From: Methylotenera_A sp031381645
Lineage (GTDB): Bacteria > Pseudomonadota > Gammaproteobacteria > Burkholderiales > Methylophilaceae
Assembly: GCA_031381645.1 (NCBI GenBank)
Contig: JANMYB010000095.1
Coordinates: 1 to 27,805 of the forward strand
DNA length: 27,805 nucleotides
Direction: 5' to 3'
This document shows positions 1-7,462 of the stretch, piece after piece; the stretch's first letter is position 1; every line of letters begins with the position of its first letter. The notes under the pieces are model-generated. The model ran no database searches. It was not told where the DNA came from and saw nothing but the letters and a program-made list of their open reading frames with translations. The translations under genes were made by a program, and so were the position numbers.

Positions 1-1
1 C

Positions 2-1225
2 GTTAAATTCATCTTGGCGACTACGGATCCCCAAAAAGTGCCTGTGACCGTGCTAAGCCGTTGTTTGCAGTTTAATTTGCGACAAATGGCCAGCACAACC
101 ATTAACGAACATTTGCAAAATGTGCTCAATCAAGAAAATATCAGTTTTGAGTCTGTGGCGCTTAACCTGATTTCGCGCGCAGCTGCAGGCAGTATGCGTG
201 ATGCGCTTTCGCTCACCGACCAAGCAATTGCTTATGGCAACCAAACCGTGAACGAATCTGAAGTACGCAGCATGTTGGGCGCGATTGATCAAAATTATTT
301 ATTTGAAATTATTCATGCTTTACTCGCGCAAGATGGTGTAGCGCTGATTGAAAAAGCTAAACAAATGGAAGCGCGTAGTATTTCTTTCGAAGCCGCGTTA
401 AATGATTTGGCCAATTTGCTACACCAAATCGCCATGGCGCAAACAGTTCCAGACTCTATCGCAAACGATTTACCAGAACGTGCGATATTATTAGATTTAG
501 CCGCAAAATTATCACCTGAAACTATGCAGCTTTATTACCAAATCACACTTTTAGGTAGAAGGGACATTGGTCTCGCGCCTGATGAGTACGCAGGCTTTAC
601 CATGACCTTGTTGCGTCTGTTGGCGTTTGCGCCGACTGATAAATTGACAGAAAAAGTTCTAGTAAGAGCGACTATAAAACCTGCAGAAAAAATTCAAGTT
701 GCAGTACCTGCCAAAATAGCAGAACCTGAAAAAATTGAATCTGAACTATTAAAACCAATCGAAAATGATGCTTTGGAAGCTAATGCCAGCCCGACTTACA
801 GCCCCGCTTTCTCAGAACCTATTTCCACTCAAAATGTTTTTGATGGTAATTGGCGTAATTTGGTCGAGAATAATCTCAAGCTGGGCTTGGCACGTGCACT
901 GGCGCAAAATTGTGAGTTGATGAGCCATGACGAAAACAGCTTTAATTTGCGTGTTTCGCAGCATCAAAAACACTTGGCCAGCGCCAGTTATCAAGATAAA
1001 TTATCCAACGCAATTAACGAATATTTTGGTAAAAAAATTCGCCTCAATTTTGAAATCAGTGCCGAAGGTCAAGTGGAAGCAAATACGCCTGCTAAACAAA
1101 ATGCCACCGAAAAAGCTAGCGTGCAATCGGGTGCGGAAGCGGCGATTATGGGCGACCCTTTTGTACAAGATTTAATGCAAAAATTTGGCGCACAAATTAT
1201 TCCCAATTCTATCAAACCCAATTAA
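2..1225 (+). CDS. dnaX: DNA polymerase III subunit tau/gamma, 5'-truncated by window edge
   Basis: Clamp-loader ATPase subunit of the replicative polymerase. The reading frame is open from base 2, so the N-terminal part (Walker A and B, zinc site) lies outside the window. What remains starts at the sensor-1 region (FILATTD) and the SRC arginine-finger motif (LSRCLQF), followed by the helical lid and the collar domain III, which ends near LLRLLAFAP. A low-complexity linker rich in Ala, Glu and Lys follows. Last comes a C-terminal domain (from NWRNLVENN to DPFVQDLMQKFGA), which in tau contacts the polymerase alpha subunit. It is first in the dnaX-ybaB-recR group, an order conserved in many proteobacteria. 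An A6 run at 687-692, just after domain III, could allow a gamma-like shorter product, but this is unproven. Identity is secure; the true start is not visible. Confidence 0.97.
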   Translation, partial: VKFILATTDPQKVPVTVLSRCLQFNLRQMASTTINEHLQNVLNQENISFESVALNLISRAAAGSMRDALSLTDQAIAYGNQTVNESEVRSMLGAIDQNYLFEIIHALLAQDGVALIEKAKQMEARSISFEAALNDLANLLHQIAMAQTVPDSIANDLPERAILLDLAAKLSPETMQLYYQITLLGRRDIGLAPDEYAGFTMTLLRLLAFAPTDKLTEKVLVRATIKPAEKIQVAVPAKIAEPEKIESELLKPIENDALEANASPTYSPAFSEPISTQNVFDGNWRNLVENNLKLGLARALAQNCELMSHDENSFNLRVSQHQKHLASASYQDKLSNAINEYFGKKIRLNFEISAEGQVEANTPAKQNATEKASVQSGAEAAIMGDPFVQDLMQKFGAQIIPNSIKPN

Positions 1226-1258
1226 AAAGGAAAAAATGATGATGACTAGGAGAATATT

Positions 1259-1567
1259 ATGATGAAGGGTGGCATGGGCAACATGATGAAACAAGCCCAA
1301 ATGATGCAAGCAAATATGCAAAAGGCGCAGGCAGAACTTGCGACGACCGAAGTGGAAGGTGTTGCCAGCAACGGTATGGTAAAAATCAGCATGACTTGCA
1401 ACAATCAAATCAAGCGCGTGGTGATTGACGATGCGGCCATGGACGATCGAGAAACGCTGGAAGATTTATTGCTAATTGCACTTAACGACGCACGAGCAAA
1501 GGCCGAAGCGACATCAAATGCGCGCATGAGCGGTGTGATGCCTGCTGGGATGAAATTACCTTTTTAA
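1259..1567 (+). CDS. ybaB: YbaB/EbfC family nucleoid-associated protein
   Basis: Small dimeric DNA-binding protein of the YbaB/EbfC family, which coats the nucleoid. The 102 residues show the family pattern: a Gly/Met-rich start, a long amphipathic helix (MMKQAQMMQANMQKAQAEL), a central beta region with GMVKISMTCNNQIKRVVID, and a C-terminal helix ending MPAGMKLPF. The Shine-Dalgarno AGGAGA at 1248-1253 fits the ATG at 1259 or, with slightly better spacing, the ATG at 1262. It lies 33 bases after dnaX and 9 before recR, so the three are very likely co-transcribed. A tiny ORF (1236-1262) with stop overlapping this start may couple translation. Confidence 0.96.
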   Translation: MMKGGMGNMMKQAQMMQANMQKAQAELATTEVEGVASNGMVKISMTCNNQIKRVVIDDAAMDDRETLEDLLLIALNDARAKAEATSNARMSGVMPAGMKLPF

Positions 1568-1576
1568 ATTGCGCCC

Positions 1577-2173
1577 TTGAAAAACCCACCCGCTTTAGAA
1601 CAACTCATCGATTCACTACGCTGTTTACCTGGCGTCGGTCCAAAATCTGCTCTGCGCATGGCGTATTACCTGTTGCAACGCGATAGAAACGGTGCTGCAA
1701 AACTGGGACATAGTTTAGATAATGCGCTGCAAGTGCTGGGTCATTGCACACTATGTAATAACTTTTCTGAGACCGATACTTGCCCACTTTGCGAATCTGA
1801 AAAGCGTGAAGAAACGATGCTATGCGTGGTAGAAATGCCCACCGATTTGATGATGATGGAACAAACGCAATCTTACAATGGGATGTATTTCGTGTTGATG
1901 GGCAGGCTTTCGCCATTAGACGGCGTTGGCCCGAAAGAAATTAACTTGGACAAACTCATCAAACGTGCACAAGATGGCGTAGTGAAAGAAGTGATTTTAG
2001 CCACCAATTACACAGTGGAAGGCGAAGCCACAGCGCATTATATTAGCGAGCTTCTAAAAATCCGCAACATCGCTGTCAGTCGCATTGCGCGAGGATTGCC
2101 AATGGGTGGCGAGATTGAATATGTGGATTCCGGCACGCTTGCACAAGCGATTTTAGAACGCAGGGCGATTTAA
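1577..2173 (+). CDS. recR: Recombination mediator protein RecR
   Basis: RecR works with RecF and RecO to load RecA onto SSB-coated single-stranded gaps. The 198 residues contain a helix-hairpin-helix (CLPGVGPKSA, residues 16-25), a C4 zinc finger (C57, C60, C69, C72) and a Toprim domain (about 80-175) with the conserved EGEATAHYI segment. The start is TTG at 1577: the frame is the same as ybaB, a stop lies at 1565-1567, and no ATG occurs before residue 28. No clear Shine-Dalgarno is seen, so reinitiation after ybaB is likely. The stop TAA at 2171-2173 overlaps the stop of the convergent phosphatase gene. Confidence 0.97.
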   Translation: MKNPPALEQLIDSLRCLPGVGPKSALRMAYYLLQRDRNGAAKLGHSLDNALQVLGHCTLCNNFSETDTCPLCESEKREETMLCVVEMPTDLMMMEQTQSYNGMYFVLMGRLSPLDGVGPKEINLDKLIKRAQDGVVKEVILATNYTVEGEATAHYISELLKIRNIAVSRIARGLPMGGEIEYVDSGTLAQAILERRAI

Positions 2174-2829
2174 GTGGAAATATTTAAAAAACTCAATAAT
2201 TCCGCTGGCGTTCTTATCAGTGCGTCCGCGCCCCACTCGCAAGGTTTGTCAGCTTTATCAATGTAACCAAAAAGCGCCACGACTGTTTTCATACCTGCCG
2301 CTTTTCCCGCCACAATATCTCGTTCTGCATCGCCCACATATACACAATTTTTCGGATTTACATCAATTTGGCTACAAGCCAATAGTAAAGTGGCTGGCGA
2401 AGGTTTTGGTTGCGTAGCATCATCGCCGCTGACGACACAAGCGGCGCGATGATGCAAATCCATACTCTCTATCAAACGTTGTGTAAAACGACTTGGCTTA
2501 TTGGTCACAATTCCCCACTTTAATTTTTTATTTTCAATGATTTGTAGCAAATCTTCTACACCATACAATAGCACAGGGCTACGCATAAACACGGTTTCGT
2601 AAATGGCTAAATACTCATCACGCATGGCCAAAAAACTGTCATCTTTTGGCGTAATGCCAAAACCCAAACCGATTAAGCCACGCGAACCATGCGATGCAAA
2701 TGGGCGAATGACAGAATCAGTTAAAAGCTTTTTACCATGACGCTCTAGTTGAATATTCAGCGCATAGCCCAAGTCTGGCGCAGTATCCACCAATGTGCCG
2801 TCTAGGTCAAAAAGTACAGTATTAATCAA
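2170..2829 (-). CDS. gph: HAD-superfamily phosphatase, Gph family (phosphoglycolate phosphatase or MupP-type MurNAc-6P phosphatase)
   Basis: A 219-residue HAD hydrolase with all four motifs: DLDGTLVD (nucleophile D8, acid/base D10), VTNKPS, KPSP and VGDAERD. A helical cap lies between motifs I and II. The family removes phosphate from small sugar or organic phosphates in the cytoplasm. Automatic naming would be phosphoglycolate phosphatase. However, the gene directly follows ubiG and an MTA-deaminase-like gene, the arrangement of Pseudomonas PA3170-ubiG-PA3172, where PA3172 is MupP, the N-acetylmuramate-6-phosphate phosphatase of peptidoglycan recycling. MupP function is therefore a reasonable inference that motifs cannot settle. 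The start is TTG, immediately after the TAA of ubiG. Confidence 0.9.
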   Translation of the reverse strand: MINTVLFDLDGTLVDTAPDLGYALNIQLERHGKKLLTDSVIRPFASHGSRGLIGLGFGITPKDDSFLAMRDEYLAIYETVFMRSPVLLYGVEDLLQIIENKKLKWGIVTNKPSRFTQRLIESMDLHHRAACVVSGDDATQPKPSPATLLLACSQIDVNPKNCVYVGDAERDIVAGKAAGMKTVVALFGYIDKADKPCEWGADALIRTPAELLSFLNIST

Positions 2830-3525
2830 TTAGGTTTTAACAAAATACATTAAATAATTCACCGAAACGTTATCACCTAACCAATAATGTTGCGTAATTG
2901 GATTGTAACTCATGCCGATTTGATGATTAAGCGATAAACCTGCAGACCTCGCCCAGCCTGCCAACTCAGAGGGTTTAATAAACTTTTCGTAGTCGTGCGT
3001 GCCGCGCGGCAGCATGTTTAAAATGTACTCCGCACCTATTACCGCCAATAAATACGCTTTCGGATTGCGATTGATGGTCGAGAAAAATACTTGGCCACTA
3101 GGCTTGACTAATTTAGCACAAGCCGCAACTACGCTGGCAGGCTTTGGCACGTGTTCGAGCATCTCCAAGCAGGTCACGACATCAAAACTTGCAGGCTGTT
3201 TTCCCGCTAATTCTTCCACGGAAATCAGTTGATAATTAACCGCAACGCCGCTCTCTAAACTGTGTAGCTGTGCCACTTTCAGTGCTTTTTCACCTAAATC
3301 GATGCCTGTTACTTTTGCACCTTTTTGCGCCATCGATTCGCTCAAAATGCCGCCACCGCAACCGACATCCAACACGGATTTTCCAGCCAAAACTGCCGCT
3401 TCGTCAATGTAATTTAAACGTAGCGGGTTAATGTCGTGTAGCGGTTTAAACTCACTGGTTTTATCCCACCATTTATGCGCTAACTCGGCGAATTTGTTCA
3501 GCTCTGCGGTATCGAAATTGCTCAT
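2830..3525 (-). CDS. ubiG: Ubiquinone biosynthesis O-methyltransferase UbiG
   Basis: Class I SAM-dependent methyltransferase that carries out both O-methylations in ubiquinone biosynthesis. The 231 residues include SAM motif I (VLDVGCGGGILSE, from residue 51), the acidic loop (VTGIDLG), a motif II region (FDVVTCLEMLEHVP) and the UbiG-typical stretch TINRNPKAYLLAVIGAEYILNMLPRGTHDY (split between the substrate loop and a membrane-interacting segment). N-terminal AELAHKWWD and C-terminal GMSYNP are also typical. It lies 3 bases after the amidohydrolase gene and abuts the phosphatase gene, so the three form a tight operon. Length matches the family. Confidence 0.96.
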   Translation of the reverse strand: MSNFDTAELNKFAELAHKWWDKTSEFKPLHDINPLRLNYIDEAAVLAGKSVLDVGCGGGILSESMAQKGAKVTGIDLGEKALKVAQLHSLESGVAVNYQLISVEELAGKQPASFDVVTCLEMLEHVPKPASVVAACAKLVKPSGQVFFSTINRNPKAYLLAVIGAEYILNMLPRGTHDYEKFIKPSELAGWARSAGLSLNHQIGMSYNPITQHYWLGDNVSVNYLMYFVKT

Positions 3526-3528
3526 AAT

Positions 3529-4866
3529 TTATGCTTTAAACTCGCTCAATTTTGGTTGCCATTTAGCCACAATTTCTTGTAATTCTTGCGGCTCAATGTT
3601 TTTAAACGCGCCTTCGCTACCTGATGGCTTATGATATTTTAAATCACCATTGACCCAAGTGTGGCTTACATGCTCGCGCCCAGCCACATAAACCAAATGT
3701 GAGATGGGGTCAAAACAAGGTTGCGTTTCTATATCAGACAATCTGACAGCAGTTAAATCAGCAAGTTTACCGATTTCTATCGAGCCGATTTTATCATCTA
3801 AATTTAATGCCTTGGCGCCGTTTATTGTCGCCATTTCCAGTACTTGATGTGCGGAAATCGCTGTCGCATCGCCGCTCTGCCCTTTGGCCAAAAGTGCGGC
3901 CAAACGCATCTCGGCAAACATATCCAAGCGATTATTGCTGGCTGCACCATCTGTCCCTAAGCCAATATTGATGCCATATTTGGCGTACTCAGCTATTGGC
4001 GCGATGCCACTAGCCAGTTTTAAATTAGCGCTAGGACAATGTGCAATACTACAATCATGTTCGGCCAATAGTTTCATTTCTGTTTGATTTAGATGCACAC
4101 AATGCGCAAAAGTAACGGTTGAGTTTAACAAACCTAAATTGGCCAAACGCGCTAGCGGTCGAATGCCATGCGTTTGTTCACTTTGCGCAATTTCAGCTTT
4201 TGTTTCATGCAAGTGCGTGTGAACGCCAATATCTAGTTGCGCACTTAAGGTATTAATTTGCGAAAAAGTTGAGTCTGAAACTGTATAGGGCGCGTGTGGC
4301 GCAAAACTAAAACTAATCAGCAGATCATCGCGCAGCAGGTCTTTTGCTGCAGTGCCTTTATCAATATAGTCTTCAGCATCATTGGCATAGTTGGTTGAAA
4401 ACTCTAGCACGACCAGGCCTAAATTCGCGCGCATACCTGCCTGCCTGCTGGCTTGCGCGGCTGCTTCAGGATAAAAATACATGTCATTAAAAGTGGTAAT
4501 ACCACCACTTAACATCTCGGCGCAGGCTAACAGTGAGCCATCGCGCACAAAACTAGGCGAAACCACTGCGCGCTCCGCAGGCCAAATATGCTGCTCCAAC
4601 CACGGCATAAGCGGCAAATCATCAGCCAAGCCGCGCATTAGACTCATAGCAGCGTGCGTGTGTAAATTAATCAAGCCAGGGATTAAGATATGCTCATTTA
4701 ACTGCACTGTCTCAATTGCATCATATTGACTAGCGGCCTCAATCGAACAAACATCAATAATTTTCCCTGATTCAATAACGACAGCCTGTTGCGCTAACAA
4801 CGTATTACTTGGAATCACTGGGCATAGCCAACGTACTTCAATGATAAGATCAGCGTTAAGTTTCAT
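3529..4866 (-). CDS. mtaD: TRZ/ATZ-family amidohydrolase, likely methylthioadenosine/S-adenosylhomocysteine deaminase
   Basis: Metal-dependent amidohydrolase of the TRZ/ATZ (ATZ/MtaD) group, 445 residues. Visible active-site elements are HTH after GLINL (metal ligands H69 and H71), H218 and catalytic E221 in HTHLHE, H255 in FAHCVHL, and the metal-binding D306 in GTDGAAS. These are the features of MTA/SAH and related adenosine deaminases such as Thermotoga TM0936. The neighbour order amidohydrolase-ubiG-phosphatase is that of Pseudomonas PA3170, reported as a methylthioadenosine deaminase. That fits recycling of SAM by-products beside a SAM-dependent methyltransferase. Substrate choice within this family cannot be fixed from sequence alone. 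It is first in its operon, downstream of the ompA terminator. Confidence 0.85.
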   Translation of the reverse strand: MKLNADLIIEVRWLCPVIPSNTLLAQQAVVIESGKIIDVCSIEAASQYDAIETVQLNEHILIPGLINLHTHAAMSLMRGLADDLPLMPWLEQHIWPAERAVVSPSFVRDGSLLACAEMLSGGITTFNDMYFYPEAAAQASRQAGMRANLGLVVLEFSTNYANDAEDYIDKGTAAKDLLRDDLLISFSFAPHAPYTVSDSTFSQINTLSAQLDIGVHTHLHETKAEIAQSEQTHGIRPLARLANLGLLNSTVTFAHCVHLNQTEMKLLAEHDCSIAHCPSANLKLASGIAPIAEYAKYGINIGLGTDGAASNNRLDMFAEMRLAALLAKGQSGDATAISAHQVLEMATINGAKALNLDDKIGSIEIGKLADLTAVRLSDIETQPCFDPISHLVYVAGREHVSHTWVNGDLKYHKPSGSEGAFKNIEPQELQEIVAKWQPKLSEFKA

Positions 4867-4912
4867 ACCGATATTATAGCGTTTAAGCGATTTGATATGA
4901 AAATTCAGACGT

Positions 4913-4942
4913 AAAAAAGCCTCGCAATGCGAGGCTTTTTTT
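4913..4942 (-). terminator. Rho-independent terminator below ompA
   Basis: Stem GCCTCGC / GCGAGGC with a three-base loop, flanked by A6 on the left and T7 on the right, so it can work in both directions. It sits 15 bases past the ompA stop and before the amidohydrolase start, separating the two minus-strand transcription units. Confidence 0.92.
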
Positions 4943-4956
4943 ACTTGCTAACTAGC

Positions 4957-6072
4957 TTAGTTACAGCCAGTTTCCTTTTTACCTTCGGCACGAATTTCTA
5001 CACGACGGTTAGGTTGTAAGCAAGAAATCAATTTCTTAGTTGCTTTGTTACCAGCACATTGAACCACAGGCTCTGATTCACCTTTACCAACAGCTTCAAT
5101 AATCGCTGCATCAACACCTTGTGAAGCCAAGTAGTCTTTCACTTGGTTAGCACGACGCTCTGATAGTTTTTGGTTGTAAGCCTCAGAACCAATACGGTCT
5201 GTGTGACCAGTTACGATAACAGCTTTGATTTCTGGAGCAGCTTTAATTTTTGCAGCAGCTTCATCTAACGCAGCTTTGCCTTCATCTTTAAGGTTGGCCT
5301 TGTCGAAACCAAATAATTTCTCAGCGCCCACAGTGATGGTATCCATTTGTGGTGTGCATTTTACTGGCTCTGGAGCTGGAGCTGGTGCCGGAGCTGGCTC
5401 TGGAGCTGGTTCAGCAGCTGCGATTGGAGCTGGTTCTGGGGCTGGCTCAGCCACTACTGGAGCTGGTGCACCAAAGCGCAACACACCACCTAAGTTCAAC
5501 AGAGTGTTACTAACGCTACCACTATCACTTGCCCTTGCGCCTGTAGCTAAGTTGGTAATTTTAGCATCGCCACGTGAAAATTGTTGACGTAGATCAGCCT
5601 GTAAACCGAAATTATCGCTAAACAAGTATTGTGCACCCAAGCCTAAACTACCTAACCATGAAGTCTTTTTACCATCCACATCAAAACCAGGAATCTTATA
5701 ATCAAGATTATTGCGTGTCGCACCTAATCCAGCCAACAAGAATGGGCGGAAATTGCTACGGCTAAACATATACAAAGCATCTAAGCCTAGTTGTGTAGAT
5801 TTGTAACGACCACTCGCACCTGCAAGGTTAGTATCTTCATCCGCACGGTTGTAGCCTAAACGACCTTGCAAATCCCAGCTTGGTGAAAGTTCTTTAGCAA
5901 TACTAATAAAAGCACCTGGGCCATTGTCCGCATCTAAATCGCTGTCTGTATTCATGTAGCTTAAACCAGGTACCGCATACCATGCGCCACGGAACATATC
6001 CTCAGCTGATGCTGAAAATGCTGTGAGACTAAGTGCTGCTACAACTGCAAGACCAACTATTTTCTTATTCAT
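4957..6072 (-). CDS. ompA: OmpA-family outer membrane protein (beta-barrel plus peptidoglycan-binding domain)
   Basis: Abundant-type outer-membrane protein linking membrane and cell wall. From the chosen start it has 371 residues. A signal peptide covers 1-23 (cut after SASA), an eight-strand-type barrel about 24-200, an Ala-Pro-Glu linker about 202-237, and an OmpA C-terminal domain about 246-365. The latter contains TGHTD and LSERRANQV, with D292 and R307 at the positions that hold diaminopimelate in E. coli OmpA. Cysteines at 239, 339, 351 and 370 could form disulphides. An in-frame ATG at 6093 exists, but AAAGGAG at 6080-6086 precedes the ATG at 6072, and only this start gives a clean signal peptide. 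It has its own promoter and terminator, so it is probably monocistronic. Confidence 0.94.
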   Translation of the reverse strand: MNKKIVGLAVVAALSLTAFSASAEDMFRGAWYAVPGLSYMNTDSDLDADNGPGAFISIAKELSPSWDLQGRLGYNRADEDTNLAGASGRYKSTQLGLDALYMFSRSNFRPFLLAGLGATRNNLDYKIPGFDVDGKKTSWLGSLGLGAQYLFSDNFGLQADLRQQFSRGDAKITNLATGARASDSGSVSNTLLNLGGVLRFGAPAPVVAEPAPEPAPIAAAEPAPEPAPAPAPAPEPVKCTPQMDTITVGAEKLFGFDKANLKDEGKAALDEAAAKIKAAPEIKAVIVTGHTDRIGSEAYNQKLSERRANQVKDYLASQGVDAAIIEAVGKGESEPVVQCAGNKATKKLISCLQPNRRVEIRAEGKKETGCN

Positions 6073-6130
6073 GTGAAACTCCTTTGTTATCAAAACTTAG
6101 AACTAATTTACAGCAATCTTTAATAGCGAA

Positions 6131-6159
6131 ACTATACTCAATCCACATTAACTATGCAA
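6131..6159 (-). promoter_or_regulatory. Sigma-70-type promoter for ompA
   Basis: Read on the minus strand: TTGCAT (top 6154-6159), a 17-base spacer, then TATAGT (top 6131-6136). The predicted transcript starts about 50 bases upstream of the ompA ATG. The -35 box overlaps the last codons of the upstream mfnB gene. Assigned by eye from consensus and spacing. Confidence 0.6.
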
Positions 6160-6876
6160 CGCCAAATGCAAGATTAATCGCGGTTTTTCCTTATTTTTGT
6201 TGTGTTCTTGCAACATATTTTTAATTTCAATTACTTTGCTACTAGATAGTGAGGAATTTCGCACCTCACTTTCACACGCACCCCCTCTAAAACCAATGTA
6301 TGTTGGATTAAATTTAGCCAGAAATTCAATATGTTGTAGTCGCAGCGATCCAGCTAAGCCTGACTTCAAGTGGTATTGATGACATAATTGTGTAAATAAG
6401 CGTAAAGTCCTTTTTGATTGCACATCTAGCAGGCTATTTTGTTTATTTTTCGTATCCAGCATCGCACCATAAAAACCCGCTTTTTGTAGCATGCCTAACA
6501 AACCAAAGTCCGGCGTACTATCTGCAAAAAATACCGCAATTATTTTTATATTAACCATACTAAGCTTCGCCATTTCGAGCAAAAAATCTTCATCGTAAAA
6601 CAGTTCGGAAACTGCAATTTTAACAATATCGATACCCATTTCAGCGCGCGCTTCTATGTCCATCACCAAATCATTCAATCTCACATGCTGCTCACCCACG
6701 GTTGCACTTAAAATCCCAAAGCCATCAATCGCTTGAGTAATGTGCCCAGTTTCTTCCACGGCCAGCGCGCCAAGTGCGCCGACATTCGGATCTTTCAGAT
6801 CAATAATATCTGCGCCAGCTTGTAGCGCAATCAGGGCTTCTTCAGCATTTTTTACGCTGATTAAAAGTTGCGTCAT
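6148..6876 (-). CDS. mfnB: (5-formylfuran-3-yl)methyl phosphate synthase, MfnB family (DUF556)
   Basis: MfnB condenses two glyceraldehyde-3-phosphate molecules into the furan precursor of methanofuran, or of methylofuran in methylotrophic bacteria. The 242 residues fit the archaeal family: ADIIDLKDP holds the Schiff-base lysine K28, DIVKIAV holds K86, and MLDTKNK holds D141 and K145. These match in order and spacing the active-site K27, K85, D151 and K155 of the Methanocaldococcus enzyme. SGLAGS and GFRGGAC near the C-terminus are also family signatures. It is the last gene of the coenzyme cluster, 16 bases after the DUF447 gene. It corresponds to the DUF556 gene of the Methylobacterium tetrahydromethanopterin clusters. 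The Lys-rich C-terminal tail (HNKNKEKPR) is poorly conserved. Confidence 0.9.
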   Translation of the reverse strand: MTQLLISVKNAEEALIALQAGADIIDLKDPNVGALGALAVEETGHITQAIDGFGILSATVGEQHVRLNDLVMDIEARAEMGIDIVKIAVSELFYDEDFLLEMAKLSMVNIKIIAVFFADSTPDFGLLGMLQKAGFYGAMLDTKNKQNSLLDVQSKRTLRLFTQLCHQYHLKSGLAGSLRLQHIEFLAKFNPTYIGFRGGACESEVRNSSLSSSKVIEIKNMLQEHNKNKEKPRLILHLALHS

Positions 6877-6892
6877 ACCTGAGCTTTATCCA

Positions 6893-7462
6893 TTAAGTTT
6901 GTCCAGTTTGTTCAGCGTAAAAATTGTCTATTTTTTCAATGAGCCAACTCCAGGCATCCAGCTCACGCTCGCCCGCAGTTTTGTCGATTGCAATTTGCAA
7001 ATATTGTAATTCGGTTAGAATTTTTTCGCGCGGCAACATGTGCAATCGGCTCACCAACACCGCCAATTCTATCACAGCGGCTTGCGCGCGATTAAATCCC
7101 GCAAAGGGTTGGTGATTAAATTCGGCTATTTTTTTCATGATAAGTTGCGGGCGCGTTGTATCATCGCGCACTTCAAGCAATTCTAAATCAACATGCGCCA
7201 AACAATCTGCCAGTCTGTAACCCTCATGGTTATTGGGCTGCAAGGGGGGCAAATGATGCTTTTTACAAACAGCACCAGCAAAAACGCGTACGTCATCCGT
7301 CAAATTCATTACCGCACATTTTGTGGTTAAAATATTACCCAGCGTTGTCGACGGCTTATAAGGCGAAATCACCACATTTTGCCCTTCATATCTTATACCA
7401 AACGGTGTTACATGTGGCTTTCCAGCCAAATTCACACTGGTAATAATTGTTTCAAAAATCAT
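6893..7462 (-). CDS. DUF447-family protein of the tetrahydromethanopterin/methylofuran gene set
   Basis: A 189-residue protein of the archaeal-type DUF447 family, which has a split-barrel, flavin-reductase-like fold. Visible features are an N-terminal MIFETIITSVNLAGKPHVTPFGI, typical of FMN-binding split barrels, VVISPYKPSTTLGN, and a C-terminal helical half (AEFNHQPFAGFNRAQAAVIELAV). No reaction is firmly established; members accompany tetrahydromethanopterin-linked C1 genes in methylotrophs and methanogens. I chose the ATG at 7462, which begins at the conserved domain. A longer frame to 7504 would add only a Lys-rich stretch out of frame with the upstream gene's tail. The start overlaps the upstream gene by 11 bases. 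No Shine-Dalgarno is seen, only an A-rich leader, so translational coupling is likely. Confidence 0.82.
   Translation of the reverse strand: MIFETIITSVNLAGKPHVTPFGIRYEGQNVVISPYKPSTTLGNILTTKCAVMNLTDDVRVFAGAVCKKHHLPPLQPNNHEGYRLADCLAHVDLELLEVRDDTTRPQLIMKKIAEFNHQPFAGFNRAQAAVIELAVLVSRLHMLPREKILTELQYLQIAIDKTAGERELDAWSWLIEKIDNFYAEQTGQT

Noticed and set aside
5370..5460. Tandem GGAGCTGGAGCTGG-like repeat that could suggest a satellite or CRISPR-like array
   Set aside because: It is the coding DNA for the Ala-Pro-Glu linker of OmpA; units are imperfect, contiguous and in frame, with no spacers.
5225..5587. Plus-strand ORF rich in Gly and Ala inside ompA
   Set aside because: It is the antisense shadow of the Ala-Pro-Glu linker of OmpA, whose domains and signal peptide are clear.
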